This document shows positions 55,566 through 64,000 of a stretch of 64,000 nucleotides of DNA, in pieces. A model generated the notes under the pieces. It worked only from the letters and a program-made list of their open reading frames with translations. It did not search any database and was not told where the DNA came from. Position 1 is the first letter of the stretch. Each line of letters begins with the position of its first letter. The stretch comes from Candidatus Poseidoniaceae archaeon (lineage in GTDB: Archaea; Thermoplasmatota; Poseidoniia; Poseidoniales; Poseidoniaceae). The stretch spans positions 1 to 64,000 of the forward strand of contig CALJHE010000021.1 of assembly GCA_938075675.1 (NCBI GenBank). Direction: 5' to 3'. A program made the position numbers and the translations under genes.

Positions 55566-56926
55566 TCGTCCAATTCGATGACCTTGTTCCATTCAACATC
55601 TTCGCCGATGGTATTGCCAACTTCACCGCTCCATTGCACGTCTTCGTCTTCTTGCCAAACTTCATCGTTTTGCTCTTCTGTGGCGGGTTTAACCTCAACT
55701 TCTTGTTGATTCAAAACGACGGACTTGGAGGCGTGTGCATCAATTCGTCGCTGAACATCAACTTCCACATCGTGCTGGGAAAGCACCTTGTTGAGAATAC
55801 TTCGTTGCATCCAGGTAATGGTAAGGAACGCAATGATGTGACCAGTGACCATGACATAGGTGATGTCGTCGAGAGCTGTAGCCAGCATAGCGACGCTTCC
55901 AGCGTATGCATAACCGAACGCCAAGCCCCAAGGCAAGGCGTTTTCTGTGGAAAGGAGTTTGAACTTCGGGCCGATTGATCGGGATGTAAGTGTCCAAATA
56001 GCCATAAAGACGGTGAACATCATGAGCAGGACTTCTTCGATAAATATCTCGATGGTTTGTTGCGACATCACCAATTGTCGCCATACGGTGAGCAGATGCC
56101 AAGTGGCAAAAATGTGAGCAAAAAGCGTCCAACGGCGTGTGAACTTCTTCAAAGCCTTGTCATGCATGGCGGTCCGTCGTGCCTCACGGGTCCAGAATGC
56201 GGTTAGCCCATAGGCCGCAGAAGCGATGGCGAGGAATACGACGTTCGATACAACAGCGTTCGCGATGTCCCATTCTTTCTCGTAAAGAAACTCAAACCCA
56301 ATCAGTCCAATGAGTGAAAGGGACAGGATCACAGTGTATTGAAACACGGCCAGAGTCACGATATTTCCAGTCGTGGCTTGCTTGTCAGGGAGATTCTTGG
56401 CGGAAAGCGATGATGCCCATGAACTGAATGAGCGTCCTTGAGCGATCGCCCATATGACAAACAATGAGGCAAGGCTGATTGGAAACACGGCTGGAAGGTC
56501 GGTTGCAGAGTCCTGACTGAACAGAATCATAATGAGAATTCCAATGGCGATTGCAACAGCGAGTGGGAATGCACAGATTTTGAGGCTGGCTTTCACTTTT
56601 TGGAAAATATTGAATTGGGATACATCCGCATTGCCGGTGACGGTAATCCAAGATCGAACCATCTCATTGGCAGAGAATATTGCGGTGACGGCATATCCGA
56701 GTGAGAGAGAAATAAAACCAAGCGCTGCAATATCTCCTCCGTTATTGGAATTCGCTACAAAATATAGGGCCGTTGACATGAGTACAATCATGAACAAATG
56801 TGGCATTGTTTTGGGGGACAGGAGTGTTTTGAGGAGAGCGAGTAAGGACGTCTCATTCGCAGCGAGTTCTTTCAATAGATTTTCAGGAGAGCTCGTGCTT
56901 CGTTCGACGCTCGATTCGCCCTCCAT
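55562..56926 (-). CDS. Multi-pass membrane protein, unknown function
   Basis: 454 residues with about ten membrane helices and a soluble, acidic C-terminal tail of about 70 residues (EDVQWSGEVGNT, EDVEWNKVIELDD). No transporter or enzyme motif is recognised. A GAGGAG ribosome-binding site supports ATG 56926. It lies convergent to the FtsZ-like gene with overlapping stop codons and divergent from the Pop5-like gene. Confidence 0.7.
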   Translation of the reverse strand: MEGESSVERSTSSPENLLKELAANETSLLALLKTLLSPKTMPHLFMIVLMSTALYFVANSNNGGDIAALGFISLSLGYAVTAIFSANEMVRSWITVTGNADVSQFNIFQKVKASLKICAFPLAVAIAIGILIMILFSQDSATDLPAVFPISLASLFVIWAIAQGRSFSSWASSLSAKNLPDKQATTGNIVTLAVFQYTVILSLSLIGLIGFEFLYEKEWDIANAVVSNVVFLAIASAAYGLTAFWTREARRTAMHDKALKKFTRRWTLFAHIFATWHLLTVWRQLVMSQQTIEIFIEEVLLMMFTVFMAIWTLTSRSIGPKFKLLSTENALPWGLAFGYAYAGSVAMLATALDDITYVMVTGHIIAFLTITWMQRSILNKVLSQHDVEVDVQRRIDAHASKSVVLNQQEVEVKPATEEQNDEVWQEDEDVQWSGEVGNTIGEDVEWNKVIELDD

Positions 56927-56988
56927 GTATGCTCCTCGGATTCCTCTATTTTCATACTATCCACGATTTCAACATCAAAGGTATTGAA

Positions 56989-57002
56989 GGAGGTGCACCT
57001 CC
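56989..57002. promoter_or_regulatory. Perfect 14-nt palindrome holding the ribosome-binding site
   Basis: GGAGGTGCACCTCC is fully self-complementary. Its left half is an ideal anti-16S site for the gene starting at 57011. It could act as a protein-binding operator, or at RNA level hide the ribosome-binding site by dimer pairing; the lack of a loop argues against an ordinary hairpin. Confidence 0.45.
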
Positions 57003-57010
57003 AATCAACC

Positions 57011-57397
57011 ATGGCTAAGCGCTTGTCCAAAGCATTGCGCGGCAAACGAAGATGGATGGGGGTCGCATGTTCGCCCGAATTCGAAAACCGCTCCTCGCTC
57101 CAAGCTCACATGGAGCAACTTTGGAACGTGCTTGGTATTGACTCGAACATTCGATTAATGGAATTCTACCCTGCATCTTCTCTCGAAGTGGAACAGATTA
57201 CTGCGACCCTCGATGCATCTCAGCCGTTCGCATACGCAGTTCTCCAAGTGCCTCATCCTTCGTTTGCACTGCTTCGCACCTTTATCGAAGGTGAAGACTC
57301 CATGTCCACGCACAAACTTCGCAGTTGCACCAGCAGTGGGAAAATCAGATTGGTGCGCGAACGCATGGGTATGCCAAAGCCATCGAGAAAACGGTAA
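57011..57397 (+). CDS. rnp2: Probable RNase P protein component 2 (Pop5/Rpp14 family)
   Basis: A basic 128-residue protein. The pattern RRWMGVACS, LWNVLGI, AVLQVPHPSFALLRTFI and a late SSGKIRLVRERMG follows the archaeal Pop5 layout, where the last block corresponds to the 'SGTIKKAKRK' segment. Pop5 helps fold the RNase P RNA for tRNA 5'-end processing. ATG 57011 is used; the frame runs back to a TTG at 56984. The assignment rests on weak pattern similarity; the gene itself looks secure from its ribosome-binding site. Confidence 0.5.
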   Translation: MAKRLSKALRGKRRWMGVACSPEFENRSSLQAHMEQLWNVLGIDSNIRLMEFYPASSLEVEQITATLDASQPFAYAVLQVPHPSFALLRTFIEGEDSMSTHKLRSCTSSGKIRLVRERMGMPKPSRKR

Positions 57398-57436
57398 CAC
57401 CGCCACCTTCATTTGTTTACCCTTGCAGGACCAATC

Positions 57437-57940
57437 ATGGCTGGAGGGGGCACTGCACCTGCGATGAAGATGAGTGATTTGTTCATTCTCCTCGGCGTGA
57501 CCTTCTTAGTTGGTGGTTTGTTTATCCATGGACTTGCTTTCGCAGAACCCCTTTCTTCGGAAGATGCTGAACCGTACACCAGCGGAGCATCGTTGATGAA
57601 AGGTGATACATTGGAATTTACAGTTGACGCCGTTAACGAGTCGACTGTCGTAATCGAAATAATGTTTGAAGATGGCGAATCAGTGTACTCGGAATCGATG
57701 GTTCTAGCGCCGGGTGAATCAACATCGGACGCATTTGAGGCAACAGAAGGTGGATATTATTCTTACACGGTGGAGTTTACCATCGGAGAAGGAGAAGTCT
57801 TCGTTGATGTTGACCGCCAACTTCTTGTTGATTTCATCATCTATCCTCTCGGCGCCCTCTGCCTTGTCTTTGGACTGTACAAGAGAAAGGATGAGAATAT
57901 GGGTGAATCCATTGATGCAGTGCTCGAAGATGAAAACTAA
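57437..57940 (+). CDS. Membrane-anchored protein with two helices, 167 aa
   Basis: An N-terminal hydrophobic helix (SDLFILLGVTFLVGGLFIHG) acts as signal anchor, followed by an acidic extracellular beta domain (about 45-130, many Glu, Ser and Val) and a second helix (LLVDFIIYPLGALCLVFGLY) with a short charged tail. No family recognised. AGGA precedes ATG 57437; the frame extends to a TTG at 57413. It overlaps the stop of the convergent biotin-ligase fusion gene by 4 nt. Confidence 0.65.
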   Translation: MAGGGTAPAMKMSDLFILLGVTFLVGGLFIHGLAFAEPLSSEDAEPYTSGASLMKGDTLEFTVDAVNESTVVIEIMFEDGESVYSESMVLAPGESTSDAFEATEGGYYSYTVEFTIGEGEVFVDVDRQLLVDFIIYPLGALCLVFGLYKRKDENMGESIDAVLEDEN

Positions 57941-59409
57941 TTCCGTGTACATTTTGTCCATTGGATGTCTTCGCCGTCATCAATGGAGAACGTACGCTTT
58001 TTTTCGTCGATAAGTACGATATTGCCGTCCATTTTGAGTGCTTCAAAAGCCATCTTTTTATTTCTATAGATTGGTACTCCAAGAAGTGGTAAACTTCTGG
58101 AGAATGTCGATTCAAACAGAGCGTTCACCTCGCTCGTTTTTACAGGGGTAATCCCGCTCTTTTCCTCGAACCATGATGCAACAGCAGCATGGATGATGGG
58201 TGTGAATATTTCCGTTGCTGCATGCTTTGACAATTCATCCAATGCGGCGAGTGAAAAATTATCCTTGTGAGGGTTGGAACTCGACATGTTGCATCCAATA
58301 CCGAGGACGATTCGCGTTTTTTTACCCCTACTGCTGCTTTCGACAAGAACCCCTCCGACCTTACGCGCTTGATCTCCGATGTGCAACAACACATCGTTGG
58401 GCCATTTCAGAGCGACGCATTCGAGAGGTGTATCCATCGCCACAACCGCCTCGTACAGTGCCAATCCTGCTCTCAGTTGCAATTGGTTTGGATTGGGTAT
58501 GCCTCGTATTTCGTCGATGACCCATGATGCGGCGAACGCCTGTTCCTCGTGAATCCAAGATCGCCCTCTTCTTCCGTGCCCCGAGATTTGTCGACCAGCC
58601 TGAAGCATTGTTCCGATTCCGGCCGTTGATTTCAGCAGTTCAGTATTGGTTGAATCTATACTTCCCACATAGTTCGACTCTGCGGCCACATATGGCTTCC
58701 AAACCCCGAGAACCTCCAATCGTTCTCCATCCTCAAAGGTGTTTGATGCGACCGTTCGAACAGCGAATCCATTCGCCAGGCATACAGTTCGTGCTCTACC
58801 GCCTTTCTCGTTCTGAGAAACCAGTAGGAATGCCACCCCGTCCTGCTTGAGGAGCGAATTTGATTTCAAATGCCCCATGAGGCGCGCAACCAGGCCTTTT
58901 TGATCGGTGTCAAGCAGTGCTGCTTCTTCCAGAGGTCCTAACAACGGCGTGTCTTCTTCGTGGGTAAGATAGGGGAGGTTCCACACGATGACGTCGAATG
59001 GTTCTCGACCGGCCCATTGATCCACTGTGCCATCAGTGTTCGGTCCAGGTCCCCCCTCGTGTGCTTTGATGACAACACCGTTTGATGCTGCAGCGTTTCT
59101 GGTTGCTGCCACAGCATAGGGGTTGATGTCGCAAGCAGTAACATCGAAACCGAGTTGTGAGGCGAAAATTGAAATTGCACCCGAGCCACATCCGATTTCC
59201 AACAGACGTTTGCCGCCAGGATTCGGTAACTTCGCAATGGTTTGTGCCATTAGATCTGTGTCTTCTCGAGGAGGGTATACGGTCGGAGGGATGAGGAGTT
59301 CTATTTCACGGGCTTGAGGTGTTCTCCAAACAACATACTTTGCTGTCCTTTCAAACCGTTCAATTTCCTGCTCGGCATCCTTTGGGCCGAATATTTTCTC
59401 GTTTCCCAT
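57937..59409 (-). CDS. PrmC/HemK-like methyltransferase fused to biotin-protein ligase
   Basis: 490 residues in two enzyme halves. The N-terminal half (about 1-225) is an SAM methyltransferase: LLEIGCGSGAISI binds SAM and WNLPYL takes the place of the NPPY motif that methylates glutamine in release factors or an amine in related enzymes. The C-terminal half (about 240-490) is BirA-like: SIDSTNTELL, GRQISGHGRRGRSW (biotinyl-AMP loop), LKWPNDVLL and GVLVES, then GIGCNM. It would charge the carrier encoded at 38545. The first 64 residues of the longer frame look non-coding; ATG 59409 or 59424 is preferred. Confidence 0.88.
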   Translation of the reverse strand: MGNEKIFGPKDAEQEIERFERTAKYVVWRTPQAREIELLIPPTVYPPREDTDLMAQTIAKLPNPGGKRLLEIGCGSGAISIFASQLGFDVTACDINPYAVAATRNAAASNGVVIKAHEGGPGPNTDGTVDQWAGREPFDVIVWNLPYLTHEEDTPLLGPLEEAALLDTDQKGLVARLMGHLKSNSLLKQDGVAFLLVSQNEKGGRARTVCLANGFAVRTVASNTFEDGERLEVLGVWKPYVAAESNYVGSIDSTNTELLKSTAGIGTMLQAGRQISGHGRRGRSWIHEEQAFAASWVIDEIRGIPNPNQLQLRAGLALYEAVVAMDTPLECVALKWPNDVLLHIGDQARKVGGVLVESSSRGKKTRIVLGIGCNMSSSNPHKDNFSLAALDELSKHAATEIFTPIIHAAVASWFEEKSGITPVKTSEVNALFESTFSRSLPLLGVPIYRNKKMAFEALKMDGNIVLIDEKKRTFSIDDGEDIQWTKCTRN

Positions 59410-59564
59410 TTGCCTCGATTTCATCCACCATCGAGTAGCATTTAGCCCTATCCGAGGGCATTGAATCGGGCCACACAGCCAGTAATCCTTATTTTCGGCA
59501 ATTCGCAGGGGTAAGCATCGACTCTTTGTTGCGGTGACTTGTGACGAAACAACACTTGCGTAAC

Positions 59565-59572
59565 CTATAAGA
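59565..59572 (+). promoter_or_regulatory. Possible TATA box for tRNA-Lys
   Basis: CTATAAGA lies about 45 nt before the tRNA gene, predicting initiation near 59595 with a short 5' leader for RNase P to remove. Confidence 0.35.
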
Positions 59573-59612
59573 ACAGTTGGTAAGTCGGGCAAAAAGCCCA
59601 AGTTACTATTTT

Positions 59613-59686
59613 GGGCCTGTAGCTCAGTCAGGTAGAGCGTCGGACTTTTAATCCGATGGTCGCGGGTTCGAACCCCGTCAGGCCCG
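59613..59686 (+). tRNA. tRNA-Lys(UUU)
   Basis: The acceptor stem pairs GGGCCTG (59613-59619) with CAGGCCC (59679-59685), with G as discriminator. The anticodon loop CTTTTAA carries TTT. The D arm has GTAGCTCAGTCAGGTAGAGC and the T arm GCGGG-TTCGAAC-CCCGT. CCA is not encoded, unlike tRNA-Leu in this window. Confidence 0.95.
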
Positions 59687-59730
59687 CCTGACTGGGTTTA
59701 CAGGCTCGAATAGTTGGGCATGAGCGGGGT

Positions 59731-60387
59731 ATGAGGATGGTAGTAAAAAGCGCAACAAAGAAGCGGCTCATGGAGCTTGGAGTCTCTGAAGAATACGCAC
59801 ACAAACTTGCAACTGATCGGAACATGACCGATATCAAGGCAATGTCCTCTGATGAAGTCGCATCCACTCTCGGTGTCTCCAAAGACTCTGAACAATTCAT
59901 TAGCACAATGTCTGTAATCGCAGAACAAGGCTCTCGTCGACGCTCGAAGTCGAAGAGCAAGAAAATCACCATCCGTGCAAAAGCCATTGATGATTTCGAC
60001 CGACCTGAAATCACCATGCGTTTCAACGCACTCAACCACGATCTTGTACCTCATCAAGAACTGGTCGGCGGCGCAAACATCTCTGTCGAAGAACAATTTG
60101 CCATCGAGAGCGAAGAACTCGCCCCATGGGAAATGGTTCAAACCGATGACGAAACCGGTGAGCCTCGTCTTGCCAAGGAATGGCTTCCGAAAATCCTCAT
60201 TACGGACCCAGTCGTTCAAGTCATCAAGGAAACTGCGGAAGCACAAGACAACGCTCGTCTTGCTGCTGACCCAGACCACAAGCCACTCGCTGCAGGTTGG
60301 ATCGCCGACCGCGTACTGAAAGTTATCCGCAAGTCCCCATCTGCGGGTAGAGCAGTTGCCTACCGACTAATTGTAGAGGGTAACTGA
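59731..60387 (+). CDS. rpoH: RNA polymerase subunit H (Rpb5 family) with long extension
   Basis: The archaeal Rpb5-like subunit sits at the lower jaw of RNA polymerase. The C-terminal part is clear: LNHDLVPHQELV, LPKILITDPVVQVI and VIRKSPSAGRAVAYRLIV. Archaeal RpoH is normally about 80 residues; this one has 218. The first 75 residues look like a helix-hairpin-helix domain (LMELGVSEEYAHKLATD, then SSDEVASTLGVS) followed by a basic linker (SRRRSKSKSKK), and there is a further insertion within the C-terminal domain. rpoB follows after 15 nt, the standard archaeal order. Confidence 0.9.
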   Translation: MRMVVKSATKKRLMELGVSEEYAHKLATDRNMTDIKAMSSDEVASTLGVSKDSEQFISTMSVIAEQGSRRRSKSKSKKITIRAKAIDDFDRPEITMRFNALNHDLVPHQELVGGANISVEEQFAIESEELAPWEMVQTDDETGEPRLAKEWLPKILITDPVVQVIKETAEAQDNARLAADPDHKPLAAGWIADRVLKVIRKSPSAGRAVAYRLIVEGN

Positions 60388-60389
60388 GG

Positions 60390-60396
60390 GGAGGTG
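60390..60396 (+). promoter_or_regulatory. Ribosome-binding site of rpoB
   Basis: GGAGGTG stands 7 bases before the ATG at 60403 and fixes the rpoB start. Confidence 0.7.
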
Positions 60397-60402
60397 TAAA
60401 TT

Positions 60403-63400
60403 ATGCAAGAAATCATTCAATCATTTTTCAAAGAACGTAGCCTCGTCAACCACCAACTCGCTTCATACGACGACTGTATCCCGTCTGGCGACAATTCAAT
60501 CTCTCGCATGGAGAAAATCATTCGCAATATCCGCGTTGGAACCGACGAAGAAATCAACGATGACCTTGGCGGTTACATCAAACTTGACGTTGTGGACCAC
60601 GACATCACGATTCGCTTGAAGAACATCAAGCTCGGTGAACCAACCATCCGTGAAGCAAACGGTGCTGAACACCCATCCACCCCAATGGAATGCCGTCTGC
60701 GAAAGCTCACCTACATGTCCCCGGTAACCATTGACTTCCAAATTTCTCGTAATGGTGTACCTTCACCAATCGAGGCTGGAGTTCAAGTCGGAAGCATGCC
60801 AATCATGGTCCGCTCTTCCCGCTGCAATCTTCACGCCAAGCACATTGCTGGAGAACGCCAACTCTATCCTACCACTTCGACTGAAGACTCCGCACTTTGG
60901 GATGATTTGCTCCGAAAGCGTGGCGAAGACCCTCTTGACCCTGGAGGCTACTTCATCATCAACGGAACAGAACGCGTCCTGATTTCGATGGAAGATCTTG
61001 CCCCAAACCGTGTCACTGTTGAAATCAACAAGCGATACGCAAAGCGAACTGAAGTCGCTAAGATTTTCTCACAGAAAGACGGTATGCGTAAACCACTCAA
61101 CGTTGAAAAGCGTCGTGATGGAATGCTCATGGTCAAAATCAGCACCGCTGGAACAACCGCAATTCCTGTGGTTCTTCTCATGCGTGCACTCGGTATAGAG
61201 AACGACCAAGAAGTGTTCCAGACCGTTGCAGGTCCTACAGAGACTTTCAAGTACATCGTTGCTAACCTCAACGAAGTCAACGACAATGAAGAGTATGCTG
61301 TTCAATCACGTGATGAAGCTCACGAATGGTTGCAGAAGAAATTCGCTGCTGGTCAACAAAAGGAATACCGCGAACAGCGAGTGAACCAACTGCTTGACCG
61401 TGAACTTCTCCCTCACTTGGGCGACCAACCAGGAGACCGTAAGAAGAAAGCAATTTTCCTCGGACGTATCGTTCGACAAGTTCTCGAAATGGCTCTTACC
61501 AACCGTGAACCAAACGATAAGGACCACTATGCAAACAAGCGAGTCCGACTTGCTGGTGATTTGATTGAAGACTTGTTCCGTGTATCGAGCGGACAACTCG
61601 CTCGTGACCTCAAGTACCAACTCGAGCGCCACCACAACCGCAAGCGAGAACTGAAAATCACTTCCTGCTTGCGTCCTGATGTCTTGACCTCCAAGATTAT
61701 GCACGCTCTTGCTACTGGGAACTGGGTCGGTGGACGATCTGGTGTCAGTCAATTGCTCGACCGAACGACCTACCTCGCTTCGTTGTCGCACATGCGCCGT
61801 GTCACCTCCCCTCTTGTCCGCAGCCAACCTCACTTCGAGGCACGTGACCTGCACCCGACTCAATGGGGTCGCCTGTGCCCGAACGAAACACCTGAAGGTC
61901 AAAACTGTGGTCTGGTCAAGAACGCTGCTCAAATGATTGACATTTCCGAACACATCAGTGAAGTCGAAGTACGTGAACAACTTGACGAACTCGATGTTAA
62001 CAGTGAACTCGAAGACTGGAGTTCCGGTGACCGTATTCACGTCAACGGTGACATCTACGGTATCCACAAGAACGGTAAGAACTTGGTTCGTCACTTCAAG
62101 TCGGCTCGCCGACGTGGAACGATTCCCGCTGAAGTTTCAATCCGTCACGACAAGGAAAACAAGGATATCTTCATCAACACCGACAAAGGGCGTATTCTAC
62201 GACCTTTGGTCATCCTTTACGATGGCGCACCTCGTTTGACTGGAGAACACCTTCAAGCACTCCGTGATTCAGAAATGACCTTCAAAGACCTCGTCAATGA
62301 TGGTGTCGTTGAATGGGTCGATGCAGAAGAGGAAGAAGACCTTCTCATCGCAGCACGGCCGTTCGTACTACCTGAAACCGTTCCATCCGGTCCTCTCGCT
62401 GGTCGCCCGCTGACCAACGAGAACGTCGAATGGGTCAACCTCGGTGAGCCTGGTGCAACCGAAGCAAAGCTCGTTGCCAAGGTTCGAATGCCAAACGGCG
62501 CTTGGGAATCCGCAGAAATTTCGCTTCCGTTGCTTTACGATGAAGAATACACGCACTGTGAAATCGACCCACAACTCGTTTTGGGTGTTTGTGCTTCATT
62601 GATTCCATACCCGGAACACAACTCTACCCCTCGTGTCACCGGTGGAACAGCAATGGTCAAGCAATCTCTCGGTCTACCGAGTTCGAACTACAGAATGCGA
62701 CCTGATACCCGTGCTCACATCCTCCATTACACGCAACGTTCGATCACTCGAACTGCTGCAATGGAATCGACGCACTTTGACGACCGTCCTGGTGGACAGA
62801 ACTTTATTGTCGCCATCATGTCGCTTCACGGCTATAACATGCAAGACGCAGTCATCATGAACAAGGGTTCAGTCGACCGTGCACTTGGACGCTCGACATT
62901 CAACCGAACTTACAACGCCGAACGCCGCCGATTCCCTGGTGGTCAAGTCGAGGAAATCGAAAAGCCGGGCAGCTCACTGCAAGAAGTCAAGGGACTCAAA
63001 CCTGAAGAGGCCTACCGACATCTCGAAGCAGACGGATTGCCATTACCAGAGATGTACCTCGAAGGTGGCGATGTTTTGGTCGGTAAGACCAGCCCACCTC
63101 GTTTCCTCGAAGAATCCGCTGGTGGTGCTTTCCTCCTTGCTCAAGAACGACGTGAATCTTCGATGCTCGTCCGACACGGTGAGAAGGGATACGTCGACAA
63201 TGTCTACGTGACCGAATCCCTTGACTCAGGCCGCTTGGTCCGAGTTATGGTTCGAAGCCACAAGGTCCCAGAAGTTGGTGACAAATTCGCATCTCGACAC
63301 GGACAAAAGGGTGTTATTGGACGCCTTGTTGAACCTGAAGACATGCCGTTTACCTCTGACGGTATCGTTCCTGACTTGGTCATTAACCCACACGCTATTC

Positions 63401-64000
63401 CATCACGGATGACTGTTGCACACGTTCTGGAAATGATTGGTGGCAAAGTTGGTTCGATGGAAGGCCGTCGTATCGATGCTACCGCTTTCCGTGGAGAAAA
63501 GGAAGGCAGTCTACGTGACGGACTTGTCCGAAACGGACTTGCCCACACCGGCCGTGAAACAATGATTAACGGTGAAACTGGAGAAGTTTACCCTGCTGAA
63601 ATTTTCATCGGCTGTATCTACTACCAGCGTTTGCACCACTTGGTGTCGTCGAAGATTCACGCCCGTTCTCGTGGACGTGTTCAAATCCTCACTCGTCAGC
63701 CTACTGAAGGTCGTGCCCGCCAAGGTGGTCTACGATTCGGTGAAATGGAACGTGACTGTTTGATTGCACACGGTGCATCGATGGTCATCAAGGATCGACT
63801 GCTCGATGAATCGGACGGTATCGACATGTATGTCTGTGCTCAATCCGGTCACATCGCTTGGTACGACCCGAAGCGACGCACCTACGTCAGCCCGATTCAC
63901 GGCGATGGCGCAGAAGTGTACAAAGTACAAACATCCTATGCATTCAAGCTGCTCCTCGACGAAATGAAGAGTTTAGGTGTGGCCATGCGTCTTGAACTGG
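60403..64000 (+). CDS. rpoB: RNA polymerase subunit B (beta), unsplit; 3' end cut
   Basis: The second-largest catalytic subunit of archaeal RNA polymerase. The frame is open from 60403 to the right edge, 1199 full codons. Landmarks: RNGVPSPIEAGVQVGSMPIM near the start, LHPTQWGRLCPNETPEGQNC in the middle, GEKGYVDNVYVTES, KFASRHGQKGVIG, and the C-terminal KLLLDEMKSLGVAMRLEL. That last block lies very near the end in the family, so few codons should be missing. It is one gene, not the split rpoB1/rpoB2 of methanogens and halophiles, as in Thermoplasmatales. It is co-transcribed with rpoH. Confidence 0.97.
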   Translation, partial: MQEIIQSFFKERSLVNHQLASYDDCIPSGDNSISRMEKIIRNIRVGTDEEINDDLGGYIKLDVVDHDITIRLKNIKLGEPTIREANGAEHPSTPMECRLRKLTYMSPVTIDFQISRNGVPSPIEAGVQVGSMPIMVRSSRCNLHAKHIAGERQLYPTTSTEDSALWDDLLRKRGEDPLDPGGYFIINGTERVLISMEDLAPNRVTVEINKRYAKRTEVAKIFSQKDGMRKPLNVEKRRDGMLMVKISTAGTTAIPVVLLMRALGIENDQEVFQTVAGPTETFKYIVANLNEVNDNEEYAVQSRDEAHEWLQKKFAAGQQKEYREQRVNQLLDRELLPHLGDQPGDRKKKAIFLGRIVRQVLEMALTNREPNDKDHYANKRVRLAGDLIEDLFRVSSGQLARDLKYQLERHHNRKRELKITSCLRPDVLTSKIMHALATGNWVGGRSGVSQLLDRTTYLASLSHMRRVTSPLVRSQPHFEARDLHPTQWGRLCPNETPEGQNCGLVKNAAQMIDISEHISEVEVREQLDELDVNSELEDWSSGDRIHVNGDIYGIHKNGKNLVRHFKSARRRGTIPAEVSIRHDKENKDIFINTDKGRILRPLVILYDGAPRLTGEHLQALRDSEMTFKDLVNDGVVEWVDAEEEEDLLIAARPFVLPETVPSGPLAGRPLTNENVEWVNLGEPGATEAKLVAKVRMPNGAWESAEISLPLLYDEEYTHCEIDPQLVLGVCASLIPYPEHNSTPRVTGGTAMVKQSLGLPSSNYRMRPDTRAHILHYTQRSITRTAAMESTHFDDRPGGQNFIVAIMSLHGYNMQDAVIMNKGSVDRALGRSTFNRTYNAERRRFPGGQVEEIEKPGSSLQEVKGLKPEEAYRHLEADGLPLPEMYLEGGDVLVGKTSPPRFLEESAGGAFLLAQERRESSMLVRHGEKGYVDNVYVTESLDSGRLVRVMVRSHKVPEVGDKFASRHGQKGVIGRLVEPEDMPFTSDGIVPDLVINPHAIPSRMTVAHVLEMIGGKVGSMEGRRIDATAFRGEKEGSLRDGLVRNGLAHTGRETMINGETGEVYPAEIFIGCIYYQRLHHLVSSKIHARSRGRVQILTRQPTEGRARQGGLRFGEMERDCLIAHGASMVIKDRLLDESDGIDMYVCAQSGHIAWYDPKRRTYVSPIHGDGAEVYKVQTSYAFKLLLDEMKSLGVAMRLEL

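Noticed and set aside
61306-62094. 262-residue frame antisense to rpoB
   Set aside because: It lies wholly inside rpoB, whose sense frame matches the family throughout.

Overview
The window looks like a piece of a marine planktonic euryarchaeon of the Marine Group II / Candidatus Poseidoniales type (Thermoplasmatota). I judge this from gene content recognised by eye, not from a search. The archaeal markers are rpoH directly upstream of one unsplit rpoB, an XPD-type Fe-S helicase, a probable RNase P Pop5-family protein, archaeal TATA boxes about 26 nt before several starts (leaderless genes), and strong GAGGTG/GGAGG ribosome-binding sites inside operons. The large secreted proteins with one C-terminal membrane anchor, a full lipoylated 2-oxoacid dehydrogenase, a methylmalonyl-CoA module and a cytochrome b/Rieske complex fit an aerobic heterotroph living on protein and fatty acids. 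Coding is dense; several convergent gene pairs abut or overlap at their stop codons.

Layout. 0-0.3 kb: non-coding with paired inverted boxes ending in G-runs. 0.3-4.1 kb: a hydrolase, a membrane protein, two unknowns, a cold-shock protein and CutA. 4.4-7.9 kb: class I ribonucleotide reductase (nrdB, nrdA), strikingly eukaryote-like. 8.0-14.1 kb (minus strand): lipA, E1alpha, E1beta, E2 and E3 of a branched-chain-type 2-oxoacid dehydrogenase, in that transcriptional order. 14.2-15.1 kb: an SDR reductase and tRNA-Leu(UAA) with a terminator hairpin. 15.2-27.3 kb: two cell-surface proteins, one of about 2990 residues. 27.5-34 kb: Hsp20-like protein, XPD helicase, a structured intergenic stretch, an RHH regulator, a TerB-like protein, glutamate dehydrogenase, a peroxiredoxin-like protein and SixA phosphatase. 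34-38.2 kb: a calcium-binding repeat surface protein.

38.2-42.9 kb: an acyl-CoA carboxylase module (carboxyltransferase, a small PccX/epsilon-like subunit, biotin carrier) divergent from the cobalamin-binding subunit of methylmalonyl-CoA mutase, MeaB and a CTP-dependent kinase-like membrane protein. 42.9-47.4 kb: an operon of asparagine synthetase, glutamate-cysteine ligase, a membrane protein, a ferredoxin and a small membrane protein. 48.2-54.1 kb (minus strand): a respiratory cytochrome b/Rieske operon whose last gene fuses the cytochrome b C-terminal half to an HdrD-like iron-sulfur module. 54.3-57.9 kb: TPR protein, divergent FtsZ-like GTPase, membrane proteins and the Pop5-like protein. 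57.9-59.4 kb: a PrmC-like methyltransferase fused to biotin-protein ligase. 59.6-64 kb: tRNA-Lys, rpoH and rpoB, cut by the right edge.

How the genes connect. The E1-E3 complex would yield acyl-CoA and propionyl-CoA from branched-chain oxoacids; the carboxylase and mutase module would bring propionyl-CoA to succinyl-CoA. LipA supplies the lipoyl group for E2, and the biotin ligase can modify the biotin carrier. The most unusual system is the cytochrome b-HdrD fusion, next to a convergent operon for gamma-glutamylcysteine synthesis and a ferredoxin.
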